64,000 bases of DNA from Stratiolaelaps scimitus (GCA_019614645.1 JABWDB010000014.1:2170001-2234000), one strand, 5' to 3'. Positions 36,882-49,690 are shown, counted from the first letter of the stretch. Numbers and translations: made by a program. Notes: generated by a model from the letters alone, not told the origin.

Positions 36882-37587
36882 CACTTGATTCACGGCAGAG
36901 TGATTTTTTAAGAGGAGGCGTCAGTACACACAGTCCGTGCACATACATCGTCTGCTTCGTCCGGGCTCAGCGCATCCACGCGGATACAGAGCGACTGCCG
37001 AGTGGGGGTCAAGGGCGGTGATGATGGCTGCCTCAGCATGCTACAGCTAAGCTTCTTGAGTGGCGCAGTAGAATGGCTCACCCTCGAAAGCTCCAATTCA
37101 CTCGGTTCTCTATTCTTCCCGGCTCCTCGTCTCTGCCTCTCTCTCTCTCTCGTGTCGTTGCTAGCGTTGCGTCTCCGATAGACAATACACACATGGTGAG
37201 GGAACGCGTCCGGACTTGAGGTGGGATCTAGCGCACCGAGAGCGGTAAAAGAATTCCCGACAGAGAAGGACATATTAATAATCCCGTCGGTGTATATTCA
37301 GCTGAAGGGTCGGTGTGGTGCTTTTGTGTGTCTGTATAGGTATGCTTGTATACACATGTGTATGTATCGCTGCTAGACAATAAATCCAGCACCATGATGA
37401 TGATTAGTCTCAACAATGAATGCTTCGTCGGAAAATGCAAGCAAAGACCGAAAATCAAGACGAACTCAGCAGTGTGCATGTTGTCAATAGGTAACCTCGC
37501 TCAAATACAGGGGCGATTATCTCTGCTTGGGCTCAGATGAAGTGTAGTGTACTCAAGTTGGTCCTCCATGGCAAACAGGCTAAGCTG

Positions 37588-37609
37588 TATATATATATAT
37601 ATATATATA
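37588..37609. repeat. (TA)n microsatellite
   Basis: Pure TA tract, 28 bp before SINE copy B. Confidence 0.9.
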
Positions 37610-37637
37610 GGTAAATATTTATTATATTATTAAAGAA

Positions 37638-37888
37638 ATTCAACCAAACAGTAAAATGAGATTTCGTTCAAATCGAAGGAAAACAACCCCTTGTGTGCCA
37701 TGCACAAGCAGCAAAGAAGACGCATTCACAATCGCCTACGTTACATCATCACTGACAGATTGATACACGCATTGAAATTCATGTACAGCTTGCTCGTTTG
37801 CTCACAAGCGGGCTAAAGATAAAGATGTTTATCGGTGTATTAACGGAACCGCAATTTTTACAATGCTTAAGTTCCTTTATATGTCACG
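37638..37888 (-). repeat. SINE family 1, headless copy B (inverted relative to copy A)
   Basis: Reverse complement of 30694-30945. Over the 162 nt I aligned codon by codon there are 18 substitutions and one single-base gap, so roughly 88% identity. The tRNA-like head present in copy A is missing beyond 37888, consistent with 5' truncation on insertion. Confidence 0.85.
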
Positions 37889-39829
37889 TTGGAAAGCCGA
37901 AGAAAATATTATGTCGGTTGCTAAACAGATCAAAAATAATAGAAATATAAAAGAGTTGAATATATAGCCGACACCAACTTAATAGGATTTCAAAAGAAAC
38001 TGAAAATCAAAAGCAGGAACAATATTTCACAGTGTCTATAAAATGTACGTCGCATAAATTAGGTTAAAATTCATGAAAAAAATCGATATCACAGTAATCT
38101 AAATTCGACCCAAATAGCAACATCCAGCATCTATAAGGTTCTTGGGCAGAGCATCTACCATTGCCAAGCTGTTGAGGTTTGGTTAACAACAAACGCTCAT
38201 GATCATATTAATTAAAAGGCTGCTATGCGGTTCGGTTACCGACGAGATCTTCAGCTGATCGTTTCTAAAGTATCACTAGTGTGTTGGCGCCCCACATCGC
38301 ACAGCAACAGCCAAAACTCGTCCGGCGCGACAATGCCCTATTATAGGTCCATTCAAAACGGTGTTAATTACAAAACAGTTGGTGAAATGGCACAACTGGG
38401 ACTCAGGTGTTCATCCCGGTCGCCAGATATAGTGTGCCTTTTTTTCTCTATCTGCGGACAATACACAACGAGAAAAATCGTCGGTAGCCCGCGGCTTCGT
38501 GAGCGTTGCTGGAGGCATTCATTCACTATCTGTGAATGACTGGTCGACAAGCAGCGTAACCGTCTTTCTTCTGGATCCTGCTTCCTGGATCCACCTTCAC
38601 CCATCAGAGCTGAATAGCATGCACAGCTACAATGCGAGAAGCGAATACGGCGACTTTGAGCGGTTGCTGGCGGCGGCGGTAGTGGTGGCGGCGGCCGTTG
38701 CTTAGTTGTCTGTTGTCAGAGAAGATTATTATGGCTGGAGTGACATCGGCTGGGAGGCGCAGGAGGCGAGGTGGCGAGGTCCCATCGTCTCGTTCACATC
38801 CTCATCATATGTATCGTCATGCGCACCTCGTCGTTAAGGTGTAGCTGAGCGGGTGCGATGGGTCCGAGTGCCAATTAAACATTCAACGTAATTTGAAGCG
38901 CTTGACTTCCTCAGCCTTCGTTCGTTCAGCTTAGTCAGTAGCCTTTTAGTGGAGATGATACTGACCGGGATTGGCAGGCCGCCCTTACCGGCTGGGTGGA
39001 TGTAGGCTCGGTAGAGTTGCGAGTTGAAGGGGCCAGCCAGTGAGCTGCTGCTGCTGCCGGCGTAGGATTCACTGGCAAAGGAAGTGCTCAGGCGACCGAC
39101 ACGCCAGCTAGCCGCTCAGATCCGCTCGACTCACGGCGATGAGGGGTGACGATGCTGGTGATGATTCAAACTAACCGGAAGTGGCTCCGGAAGAAGGGGG
39201 CATGCGTCGATGATCTCCGCACCGCCTCCTCCTATGCCACTAGCATCGAGGTCGCCCTATCGCAGCTCGACGAGAGACACAACCCGAGGGTCGAACAGCA
39301 CTATTATAGCAAGGCACCCGCACACAGAGCATGTCTCTATGTCGATCCCTCCGTGGGCGTCTGTATGTGTGTGCGTATGCGCGCGCGCACGACCTGATGA
39401 GTAAAGGGCACCAATGGTGGGTCGAAGCGGCAGGCGGAGGAGGAGGTGGCGACTGCCGTAGTAGCAGTACCCACCTCTACGAGCTACCGGCTGAGCGCTT
39501 TATATGCTGATGCGTTTCTGCACGCTGTGAGCCCACGCGTACTGTGCCGGCGCCCGACACCATCACTGTCGCTATGACAGGCCCGCATCGTACTGCTGTC
39601 ATTGGCCGTTGTTTTCGGCAGTCGGCAGATCCTCACATCGCGATGCGGGAAATAGCGGAGGAGTGCGTTTGTGCGAGGAAGGTGTCAAACGTCTCGACAG
39701 CAGACAATAGCGATGCGAAGTTATAGAACCACATGGGACACATAGATCCACATAAAGTAGATCCGATGTGTGAGACTGTGGGCTGTGCAATCTAATTCCT
39801 TCGATATCAGGGAGCTCTCTTAGATTATA

Positions 39830-39847
39830 TAATAATAATAATAATAA
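39830..39847. repeat. (AAT)6 microsatellite
   Basis: Pure AAT units. Confidence 0.88.
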
Positions 39848-40640
39848 CAGAAAAAGGAAGAACTCCACGTGCGTATAAATACAATAATGATATACGCATT
39901 GCCTATGCATATCGACGGCACTACGTTTATGACTTAGACGATAGCATCAATCGTCAGCAGCTTCGATATCGCTTTTGGAGTGTTTCATTGTTTTTCCTTA
40001 CTGCAGAGGGATAAATTCCAAAGCGATGGGTAGCCAATGATGCTCGGGGCGGCAGTTCTTAGTCGACACTTGAACCTTTAGTAAGCAACCCACTGATTTG
40101 TTCTCCTGCGATTCGGCACATCTTGCTTCATTAGTCCGCCACCTCATCTGAGGTTCTAGTTTCGGCTCTGTAGATTTCTGTGGTGTCTCGTTGTTAGCAA
40201 CAGCGTCACAAGAGTGTACCCCGGCCAGGTTGACAAGCACGTCCGGGTGAAGCGAACACCGTGTGCGTACGCTTGCGCGATTGGCACACACAGCTGGCCA
40301 CTACCCCGTTGAAGCAGCCCCAGCGTTGAGTACGGGAACAGTGACCGGACAAGGGATGTAGCCTGGCCACGGGGTGCAGAGAGGCAGGGGAAGGAACGTT
40401 TAGCTCCAGTGAGTAGAACCGGGCGGCGGGCAACAGAGGGACGAGGCTTATCAGCAATTTGATGATGTTTCATAAAAATCAGCAGGGGCGGCGTTCGGCC
40501 CCGCCACCGGTGCCGTCCCCATCAACCTCTACCCTAGCGGCACTGCCACCCCAGGCGCCACCGAGCAGCAGGAACAGTTCGGGCCTCCGCAAGCTCTTTT
40601 CCTCCCTGCCTCCTGCCGCATACAGTGTTCGTCTCTGGCA

Positions 40641-40690
40641 GCAGTAGTGGCAGTGATAGTAGTAGTAGTGGTAGTAGTGGTAGTAGTTCC
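40641..40690. repeat. (AGT/GGT)n triplet tract
   Basis: AGTAGTAGTGGTAGTAGTGG type units. It reads as Ser/Gly on the plus strand and Thr on the minus strand. Confidence 0.85.
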
Positions 40691-40769
40691 ACCACCGTCC
40701 GCCGTTTCCACGAAGCGCTATCAACTCCATACGCCCGTTTAGCCGCTTTCAGTCCCCGATCTCTAGCTT

Positions 40770-40836
40770 TCTCCCTCTCTCCCTACTTCTCGCTCTTCTC
40801 TCCCCTCTCCCTCTCTCTCTCCCTCTCTCTCTCTCT
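40770..40836. repeat. (CT)n-rich pyrimidine tract
   Basis: CTCTCT and CTCCCT mixtures. Confidence 0.88.
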
Positions 40837-41166
40837 GGCTCTGCCTTGGCGGCGCGTTTGGCCCGCCGTTCGTGTATTCGCGCTGTGCGCTTCCTTGTTG
40901 TCTTCTATCCGCGTCTGCCCCAGTCTCCCAGCGCCATTTTGCCCCGGCCGGTACGACCCTGTCGTAACGGCCGTGAACGAAATTTCCCTTCGTCTCTCGT
41001 CGTTGGGTCCCCGATGGCCTCTGAGCTCCTGATATAAATAATAACCTTCCCTTCACCCGTGCACCTTTCCTTTTCCTATTCCCGCCAGTGAACAATAGAG
41101 AGACAGTGAGTGCGTGTCATGGCGCTTACGAATATCATCATTGTGTATGAAGGCCGGCATTATATA

Positions 41167-41190
41167 GTAGTAGTAGTGGTAGTAGTAGGC
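41167..41190. repeat. (TAG)8 microsatellite
   Basis: TAG/GTAG units with one TGG variant. Confidence 0.88.
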
Positions 41191-41577
41191 GCTTGTTGTG
41201 CGCGTTAAGATGTCTAATTTAGCCAGCTTTGAATGATGCGTTCGGCGATACGGTGCTCCGACGCTCACCACGATCTAGCGACGGGAAAATGTGCACCAAC
41301 TATAATATATAAGTTAATGAGCTGAAGAGCTTGTATTCAGCCCCGTTGGGTTAAAACGAAGGTTTTCGCGCTGGGGCGTGTTTTTGAGCAGAGCTAAGTA
41401 GAAGCAAGATTCGAGATGTGACGGGGAGTATAGTACCCGCTATGGCATAAGATAAATGAAGATTTTGCTACATTACGATACAATATTCGATGACCTCGTA
41501 CTAAGGTAGTTGCACACAGCATTCGCGTTCAATTATTTGCTTGTAGCATGGCTCGTATCGGTGAAAATGTCGAGGGA

Positions 41578-41642
41578 TCCAACACCTGTAACTTTTTTTT
41601 TTTTTTTTTCTAAGCTGACTCTCAGCTCCAACACCTGTAACT
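41578..41642 (-). mobile_element. minimal retroposed insertion with 16-bp target duplication
   Basis: TCCAACACCTGTAACT occurs perfectly at 41578-41593 and 41627-41642. Between them lie 33 bp: a poly(T) run and then CTAAGCTGACTCTCAGC. On the minus strand the insert is the 17-nt GCTGAGAGTCAGCTTAG followed by poly(A). This is the pattern of a LINE-mobilised transcript severely truncated at its 5' end. The 17-nt remnant resembles the hairpin tail of SINE family 2 (GGCTGAGAGTCAGCC) and the motif at 51443. Confidence 0.75.
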
Positions 41643-42125
41643 GACTAATTCTCGTCAGCACGATGCTTTTACGAACTGCTTCGTAAATAGCCCGCCAAAT
41701 TTGAAACCTGTAGCGTTCGCGTTAATGACACTACACAACTTCAAAGGCGGGAGAACGAAGTTATTTACCGACCTAATATAATGATGCACTTCGTAATAAT
41801 AATGCCCGCCGCATGTAGACGTGGCATGCCGGACGCGCATATCTGCTATTTACTAAAGATATACTTCAAGATATGGAATATATATATAGATCTGTATATG
41901 TTCACCTTAGGCTAAATATAGCGCCTACTATGGAATATAGCGGCTTTCTGCTTGGATGGAAGCAGTTCTTTCTGAGCCGTCTTTCACCGTGAAACGAGAG
42001 CAATTGCGCAATCCCATTCCCTTTGAAATGAATTCTTTTCTGTTTTAGCTCTGCAACATCTCATGACGTCCTTATGACTCTAAATAAATAGAATAGAATC
42101 TAATAGAACTACGTATGCTTTCCGT

Positions 42126-42145
42126 GTCTCTCTCTCTCTCTCTCT
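42126..42145. repeat. (CT)10 microsatellite
   Basis: TCTCTC tract. Confidence 0.88.
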
Positions 42146-42830
42146 TTGTCCTCCCCCCATCCTCTATTCTTGCACTTTTCCGGCTCCTTCTGCTGCAGCT
42201 CGCAGCCACGGTCAGCCGCTCCGAGGAACGTTGTCCTGGTAACAAAAGACAAAGCGAGACCATGCTCGTGCAGCTGCTCCCGCTACCACTGCCGTGTCCT
42301 GTCCGCATTGGTCCCTCCTCAAGCCTGGCAACCCACCAACCCCCAGCCAGTCCGTGTTGCCAGCCATCCACAACGTCTCCGGGTAGCAGGAGACGACACC
42401 CATCGCACGGCGGTCAGCCATCCCCATCCAGCCGTATTATAGCTTCTCTCGGTCGGCTCCACTCTGAGCGAGTTCTTGCTGTTGCCCCTACCCCATTGAG
42501 TAGAGTCTGTCTCTCTGTCTATCTCTATCTGCCTCGTGTGCGTGTCTCCCCCGCATAAGAAAGAAACCTGCCCCGCGTCCTCTCAGTTCCTTTCGTTGCT
42601 TCTTGTGAACGGACGAACCGACCGGCCGCCTTCTTTCTTTCATTGTAGCTAGCGTGCGTTGTCTCTGTCTGTTCGTCTGTCTGTTCACCGTGCGTTGTCT
42701 GTCAATGGCAGCACGAAAAGGCGAAATCGGCCAAAAGGGGGCAGCGGAGGCCAAGTCATAAACCTCGAGGAAATAAATAAATAGAATGCGACTATCTGGC
42801 GATACACCGCAACAACATCATGAACATGCG

Positions 42831-42857
42831 CATATATATATATATATATATATATAT
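42831..42857. repeat. (TA)n microsatellite
   Basis: Pure TA tract after GCGCA. Confidence 0.9.
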
Positions 42858-45717
42858 GGCAAAACTCGAGTACGGAGTTCGGAGAAGAACCGTTCACGAC
42901 CTAGATCACGCTAAATATTCAGCGGGACGGAAACAACGCCTTGGCCCTTTCTCAAATGGACAAGAGCTTGAAATATACCGACTTCATGATTTTCCTAAAC
43001 ATATCAATGTCGATAAATCGAAACGTAGTCGTATAATCAGTAAATCGGTGCTAATCGATAGTGAACCATAAATGCAGTGTTCCACAACGAAGAAGCGTCA
43101 CAACGTCCCCACACAGCAATGACCTCTGCTTGTTATTCTGTCAATATGTTTATGTGCCACATTGTCGTGCGAAGGCATAAGAAGGCTCTTGTGATCACTC
43201 CGATACGGGACGACACCTCCGCCTTGCTCCAAGGTTCGAAATTACGAACCTGTATTGCAGGGCACAACCATGACATGGGGAGTTGTTATACTTCGACAAA
43301 ATACTAATATAATAATTAGTATTAGTAAGGTCTGTCGTCGCTCGGCTGAGTGTTGCGGTTGTTTCCAGGGTACGTGTTGCTGAACTTAAGCACAAAACCA
43401 GTAGAAAATTCCATTTGCAGCACAGTTTCTTAGCTAAAGCTAACGAGGTCGAATGCGGCAGTATTTAGAACATTGGTGGTATTTAGAGCCACAGATGCCC
43501 GCGGTTGAATGAAACGGCCAGTCAATGTGATTAGGTCAACTTGACTCGATTGCGCTAAAACATCTAATTGTTATTTGAGGGTGGAAGACTTTCTGGGAAC
43601 TACTTATATCTCACACGTTACTGATACAATGTCTTAGTGGCGTTTCAGTTCGTTCGGACAAATTGTACATGGTTTGTGGGAAATTGGTATCGATCTTTAC
43701 AGAGGGCCACCTCGCTTGCCCTTCCTCATATTAAGATTGTCACAGCGTTATATTACCGCACAACTGCCTATCGCTTCAGTAAAAGCCACCTCTGCTCATT
43801 GTCTATTGAAGTGGTTACTATCGTGACTTGACCTGCGATCGCAGCGAACTTACATACAGTGTAGCAAGGTTTGGCCGGCCGGCCGACAACCATAGAAAAA
43901 CCACCCCAGCAAATCGTCGCGGAAATGACGCTGTTCGGCTCATATGAATCCGGTGCTCAATATCTCAATACCCGCAATATTAATGCTTTAAGTGCACATA
44001 CGTGTTACTGTGGCCACTATCGATGTAGTCGTCGACTGCGTCTGCAAAACAAAGCGAGAGAGGGGGGGGGCATTTTATCACGACAATCTCTTCGAGTTTA
44101 AAGTACACCGGTAGCCATTGATGAATGCCCACGAATCCTGTCCGACGAAGTTGATACAGTTTCGACGACTGGCCTGACCATTAAGCATTTCAAGTGGCCA
44201 TATAAAATTGATTTGCATTGTCTGTTGATGTATAGTCGACTACAGATCAGGTCTTTGGAAGAGGTTTTGGCTCACGTAGGAACGAGAGAGAAGACGGAAC
44301 GCAGCATCGCTCGAATACGAAAACTGAGAGCTGTCTGTGTTCGCATGAGATACATCGTTAGGTTGCAAGCAGGAACATTTACAAGATATCGTGAGTGGCT
44401 CGCTTTAGCAAGGGCGCTTCTCTTGTCTACCTAACCTATCATTCAAGCTACTCAGATATATCGAGATTCTCCTGCATCATAGTTACGGTATCATAAACGT
44501 TAGAAACATACCTAGTGAACGAGTTACCTATAAATCAAAATACAGATTTGATTTCGAACTTCACTAGTGTGATCTTCGTCGCGGAGCCGAATTTAGCCAG
44601 GGATCCCGATCTCATATTCTTTTCGTAGATACATTTTCTATCGAAACTTCAATGCAAACAAAGCTCTCTGGTCCCTGCCTATGTCATGCCCCCCTCCATG
44701 GACACCATGTTTCCGTTTAAAGCGACGTTTACTGTTTAACTGACCCGTTTCTGTTCTGGCCGTGTGTTATTGTCGTTATCAATAGTACCTCTCACAGGAC
44801 TCGCTGTGCGGTTGGGCTTTGGGCTGGGAGCCGTTGCGACCCTTATGGGATTCGTACTTGCGCCACAAGACCTCCCCGTGCACTTCGAATCAACTGTAGT
44901 TAGTGGGGCAGGATCTCGAGTCGCGCATGCCGGCTCGGCTGGGTCTGAAATCGGGGACACTCAGGCCGCTCGGAGCAAACTCAGCAGGAGCTATGGCAAC
45001 TGTGGGTTGGTCAAGAAGTCTATGAGAGACTGGTGTGACCAGGACTACATGGTCATCCACATCCAGGGTGTCGTCCGACACAGTCGCAATACAACGACTC
45101 TCATAATCTAACTCCATTCGTTCGTCTAGACGCTTGCGGTCGACAGACGAAGCTGCCGTTGTGTTAATAGCGAGAACAAGTGGGCAGCCTCGCCTCGTCC
45201 CGCTCCTGCTGACGGGACTCGCTAGCTAGTGAGCAACTACTTTCGCCTCAACCGCCCTATGACGACTGGTACCGCTTACCGATCCACCGCGGCGACCTGA
45301 ACGCTGTCGCCGCAGCGACGGAGTCGGTCGCCTGCGTCCGGATCGACAAGTCGACGAACGCCTTGCCACACAACATGAGCACTACAAAACAATGAACTAT
45401 CGATCTGTCGCCCACGCAGTGTGTCATTAAGGAAAGCAATATTACGACCGGTGAACGTAACATATGAAACGACTAATTTCATTAGTGTAAGGACGCCTAC
45501 GAATGGGGAACAGCGAAGAGGCCAGAACTCGGTCGTGAAGTCGGCTAGCATCCGCTGCCTTCCGTTCGGCTCTTGATAGCAGTGGGGACCGTGGGTCCAT
45601 ATGGGGAGGTGATGACCGACATCACAGCAGCGGCTATACATGGTGGGCACCGCGTACACGTATACGATCACACGATGATGATACAGTTGTATCACTAGGC
45701 CACATCTCATAGAGGTA

Positions 45718-45748
45718 AATATATATATATATATATACATATATATAT
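45718..45748. repeat. (TA)n microsatellite, one CA interruption
   Basis: TA tract about 140 bp from the (CTG)27 array. Confidence 0.9.
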
Positions 45749-45811
45749 GCGTGTGTATGGGGCAGGTGGGTTGTGATGGAACTGCTGCTACGGCTACTGC
45801 TGTGATGGTGG

Positions 45812-45882
45812 TCACCGTACACCGTTCGCCGCGTAGCCTCTTCGATTGATGTCGTCGATTACGCTGTCGTTGCTCGAGTTGT

Positions 45883-45966
<84 letters not shown>

Positions 45967-46102
45967 CGGTGTTTGCAGCATCAGCATGGTTGGCTGGCGA
46001 GGCGGTGGCGGCGCCAACAGCAACGGAGGCCGCGCGTGCGAAGCTTTGCTTCCGAACAAACTCAGTGATTGCCCGACTGAGTCCGCCAAGGTGTAGCGAA
46101 GT
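45812..46102 (-). CDS. candidate Ser-rich exon across (CTG)27
   Basis: On the minus strand the AGC frame is open for 96 codons. It reads GGLSRAITEFVRKQSFARAA, then Ala/Val-rich sequence, HADAANTD, about 27 Ser, then RNNSSNDSVIDDINRRGYAA and NGVR before a TGA that overlaps a GTGA donor-like site (45816-45813). An acceptor-like CTCAG occurs near 46075. The flanks look more protein-like than the poly-Ala or poly-Gln alternatives, but this was judged by eye and all three frames are open across the repeat. Confidence 0.25.
45885..45965. repeat. (CTG)27 trinucleotide microsatellite
   Basis: 81 bp of uninterrupted CTG. It reads as poly-Leu on the plus strand and poly-Ser, poly-Gln or poly-Ala on the minus strand depending on frame. 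An exact 27-unit array with no interruption suggests recent expansion. Confidence 0.98.
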
Positions 46103-46199
46103 CTATCGATTGGACTCGTGTCGGTCTGGGAGCAGGTTGCAAGCCGCCAAGTGGGGCCGTACGTTATATTATATTCGAATATGAATTTATTATAGGCAA

Positions 46200-49100
46200 A
46201 TTATTATCATTGTAATTAATTGGTAGTAGTTAATTGAGTGTGACAGGGCACAGTAGTCCTGTTCACTATTTCCTTAGAGTATACGTTATTATGTTGTTAA
46301 TCACATATTTCTGCAAGACGGGCCCTAATCATAAAGATGAAGCGGATTCGTTCATTGCGCCCTGTAGAGTAGTAAGACCTATTTCGAAAAAAAAAACAAA
46401 ACAATTCTCTCCGATTAAATACGTTCGTCGGATGCGTTGTCAGTGGGCGCGATATTGATGATAGTTTTCGCCTGTACTAATACATTATCGTCCTGGGAAG
46501 CAGCACCATCATTGACAAGGTACTTGTGCTTGAGAATCATGCGGAAAAATTATTTTGCATCTTCTTTCCCCTAAAGTGCACATTCGTTCATAAACATCAG
46601 AACTTAGACTACGTTCTGGATAGCCCGGCGATTCCCCGTACAAAGTTATGTGGATATATTTTTACAACCACGCGTAGTAACATTGAATTTTCGCTCTAGG
46701 TAACACCGGATGTTCTCTAGTCTTGCAGCGTCGCTGACTCGAATCTACTGGGTTGTCGCAGTTGAAGCAAGCCGGCCCCAAAGCGATGGTCAAATTCATC
46801 CCTACGTCAAATGCCCCCTGTACCCTTCACACATAAAAAAGTTGTATGGTATTATTATTATTATTTTTGTTTCAAATAAGGGACCGCGAAAGCTCCTCGG
46901 CAAGCTGCGCAATCGATAACAAATCAGCTGGCTCGTGCGCGAAATCCTCGATCACCTTTGTGATCCTGTCATTAACACAATCAAGCTTATGAGGCTAATT
47001 ATGAAAGGCGTAAGGGTCTGGTCATCACTGAACTTGAAGCTGGAAATGGCAAAATACAAGTTGAGATCCATGTCCGTTTGAGGCTGCTGCAGCTAACTCG
47101 GTGAATTAGTCTAGCTATATGCGTATAGACCCACTAGTTCAGTTATTGTAGCGCCATTGGGGCTAGCGAAGCGCTGAATTGAACAAGATTCACTCGATTC
47201 AGTATTATTATTATTCATTATTAAACTAGCCTCCAGCCTCTTCCCTGCAGAGTTCGTACTTGCTAACCATCCAGCTAATCACTATCTCGCATACACACAC
47301 ACTGTGAATGCAACTCCAATTCACAAAAAATAGCAACATGCGAGGCGACAGTCTCATATCAACACTGACATCCGTCTAAACAACTGAAGCGTATTCTCTC
47401 ACGCGGATATATCGTATACTGACTAAGCGTTCAGCCATTTCTCGTTAATTTCTACGAGCCAAAAATGGAGCCTTTGTTTGCACCGTGTGTTAGCCATCTG
47501 CCCGCCGTTCTCGACCGAGTGTTGTAACACTTGTCGAATATGTTATTCCCGACGTTTGGCTCACGCAGAAGGCAAGATTAGATACAGATGGTGATTGCAG
47601 ACGAAAATCTACTCATTGCGTTTTAGTCCAAAAGATAGCCCTTATCATCCCGCAGCCCCTGTCATCGTGGCCAATGACGCATCAATGATATATGACCGGA
47701 GATGCCGACCCGGCACATCTCGCCATCAGTGAAAATAGCGCTGACAGGCCCATGCAGGCACAACGGGACTAAAAGGCAAAGGCTACTTAGCCGATCTAAT
47801 TAAGTCAGTCATTTGGAAAAACACACTTCGCACGTTCTGTTGCATTGTCCATTCGACGGTTGGCCTTCTCCATTTGTTCCTCCATCATGTGTCTATGTGT
47901 CTGTAACAAGTGGAAGCGAAATCGCGAGCGGAATACCACTCCATCGCCGATCCGAACTTATTAACGCGTCAGTCCAGGCGCGCTCGCGTGGCCCTGAACG
48001 CGCTGGTGAATGTCCCTTCGTCCGGATCTATTCGAGAGTCTACAGGTGCATGCCATCGGCCAGCGGTCCCGTGAGCAAATACGGGTATACTCTATGGGTT
48101 TATCGTCGTCATCACCATGGTGGGTTGTTGTTGTTCGAATGTGTATTCAGAAATCAACGTCCGTAGGTAACTACGCATAGGATAATTCAGCTTTACCACC
48201 CTTTGTCACGGTACATTTTTATAACACGTTTGTCTCGCGATAGCCACAACAACACGATGATTATAGTGCTTCTAATTAGCTCAGGATTCAATTGGAGCCC
48301 ACTCTTCTGACGGGCACAAATGACCAAATAGTGCTGACACGGTCAAAGGGTGTCCTGCATTTCGGTGGCGCGGAGGGTTGACCGTGATAGAATTGGGACA
48401 GCCTGCTCCTCATTGCCTTAAACATATCTGTCCTTGAAGGACACAAATGTTATACTATAAGGGAGCTTTTGAGAGGGAGGCTCACTACAATTCTGTTATT
48501 TAATCGTTGTATTTCATTGTACAGAAACGCTCGCTAGCAAGCCAAGTGCAGGCGTTTCGATGGGTCTCGACGCGCTCTCCACAACACCGAATAGAAGGAA
48601 AAAACACTATATATCTACGACGCCTTCTCAGGAACAGCCCAACATTTAAACACATTTTACGTTAATTAGTAGTTAGTTATTTATTCAACGGGAGAAAATT
48701 CACTAGGTCAACCTATTGAGCCTGATTGCTTTTATCATAAGTTTACGGAACTATAATACCTAGCTATAACAAATATAGACAACGAAACACCACCATCGTC
48801 ATGTGTCGGCATGTCAACAGGCACACTTGTATATCGTTAGCCCTTGCTGTAATCAGGAGGACATTTACACGGAGAGATTTGAAAGATTTGCCGCTTTAGC
48901 TCGAATGCGGCGACTAAATGTCGGCTAGCACAAACATTTTAATTTGCGGATCGTAAAAGAATCGTGTCAAACGCCAGTGGCCGTCTCTACTGCGTAGACG
49001 ATTTTGATGGTCGATATTCGATAACGCGGCGGTTGGACCATTCGAAGTTCATAGGGAACTAGTTGTGCCTGACTAAGATTTACAATCAGCATCAGATCGA

Positions 49101-49500
49101 CCCGCCATCAGCGAAATGTGCATTTGAACCAGGTGAGCTCAAAGGTGCGAGGCGATTTAGGGAGCTGGCTCTCGAAACCCCAACTCAATTTGTGCTTCGG
49201 TTCATATATCGAGATATTGACCGTGGTTACTCAAGATCTATATGAAGGTATGTACATGTTAAATCGCTAAGCGCATTATGATAAAATCGTCCACGGCACT
49301 GTCAGCCTCGACCCAATACGTCATACAAATGTGAAATCTTCATCATATAATATAACAAAGCCCAAACGCCGTCTTCTTGTGTCAATACCTGCGGGTGGCC
49401 AAAGTGCAAATAATTCACTTCGTAGGTAAACTGCACTTTAAATTCTCAACGCCAGACGGGGAATTAATTTTCTTTCACACAACTTGTGTAACGCGTATGT
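46200..49500. other. no gene or repeat recognised
   Basis: AT-rich sequence with one short ATT run at 46852-46868. A plus frame at 47813-48166 has ordinary composition but no supported function. Confidence 0.45.
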
Positions 49501-49554
49501 GATATGGCGGGATTGTTAAGTGAAGAGGAGTGCATAGGAGCGCCCCATTTCACA

Positions 49555-49690
49555 TTTTCCGAGCTTACTTTCAGCTTTAAAACGTTTTCCACCCACGGAA
49601 CAACTGCTTTCGGCATTGCTTCGTACGACTTCAGTGCAAATTTGTACCGGCGAGGATCGAATCCACGCACCTACGTGCCTTGAGCAAGCG
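49555..49690 (-). repeat. tRNA-derived SINE, family 2, most complete copy
   Basis: On the minus strand a B box-like GGATTCGATCCTCGCC (49649-49664) follows a shortened tRNA-like head. Downstream come GCCGAAAGCAGTTGTTCCGT and a tail ending in GCTGAAAGTAAGCTCGGAAA. The motif AAAGCAGT-TCCGTGG and the final GCTGA-GAG-like hairpin plus CCGGAAAA recur at 10.06, 11.75 and 16.43 kb. The A box is not obvious. Confidence 0.65.

Larger units (their letters stand above)
38225..42760. other. GC-rich, triplet-rich region without a recognised gene
   Basis: Runs of GGC/GTG at 38671-38699, CTG at 39046-39057, GGA at 39436-39451, AGT at 40641-40690 and CT tracts at 40.77 and 42.13 kb. Such clusters are common in promoters, 5' leaders and low-complexity exons. 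Several frames are open on both strands and none is recognisable. Confidence 0.4.

Noticed and set aside
36379..36948. 189-codon minus frame, the longest on that strand
   Set aside because: It combines a (GGCT)n-derived Pro-Ala-Ser-Gln repeat with a TA-derived Tyr-Ile end, and no domain is visible in the middle.
45276..45815. 179-codon minus frame adjoining the CTG array
   Set aside because: Its N-terminal third is TA-repeat translation (His-Ile-Tyr). The rest (starting near MYSRCCDVGHHL) has no recognisable domain, so it is not called as a gene.
45846..46184. Poly-Leu frame that looks like an extreme signal peptide
   Set aside because: The hydrophobic run is simply (CTG)27 in the Leu frame. 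No cleavage region or domain follows.
47813..47860. HVLLHCP resembling the zinc-knuckle end of some LINE proteins
   Set aside because: Only seven residues match and the flanking sequence shows no other LINE signature.
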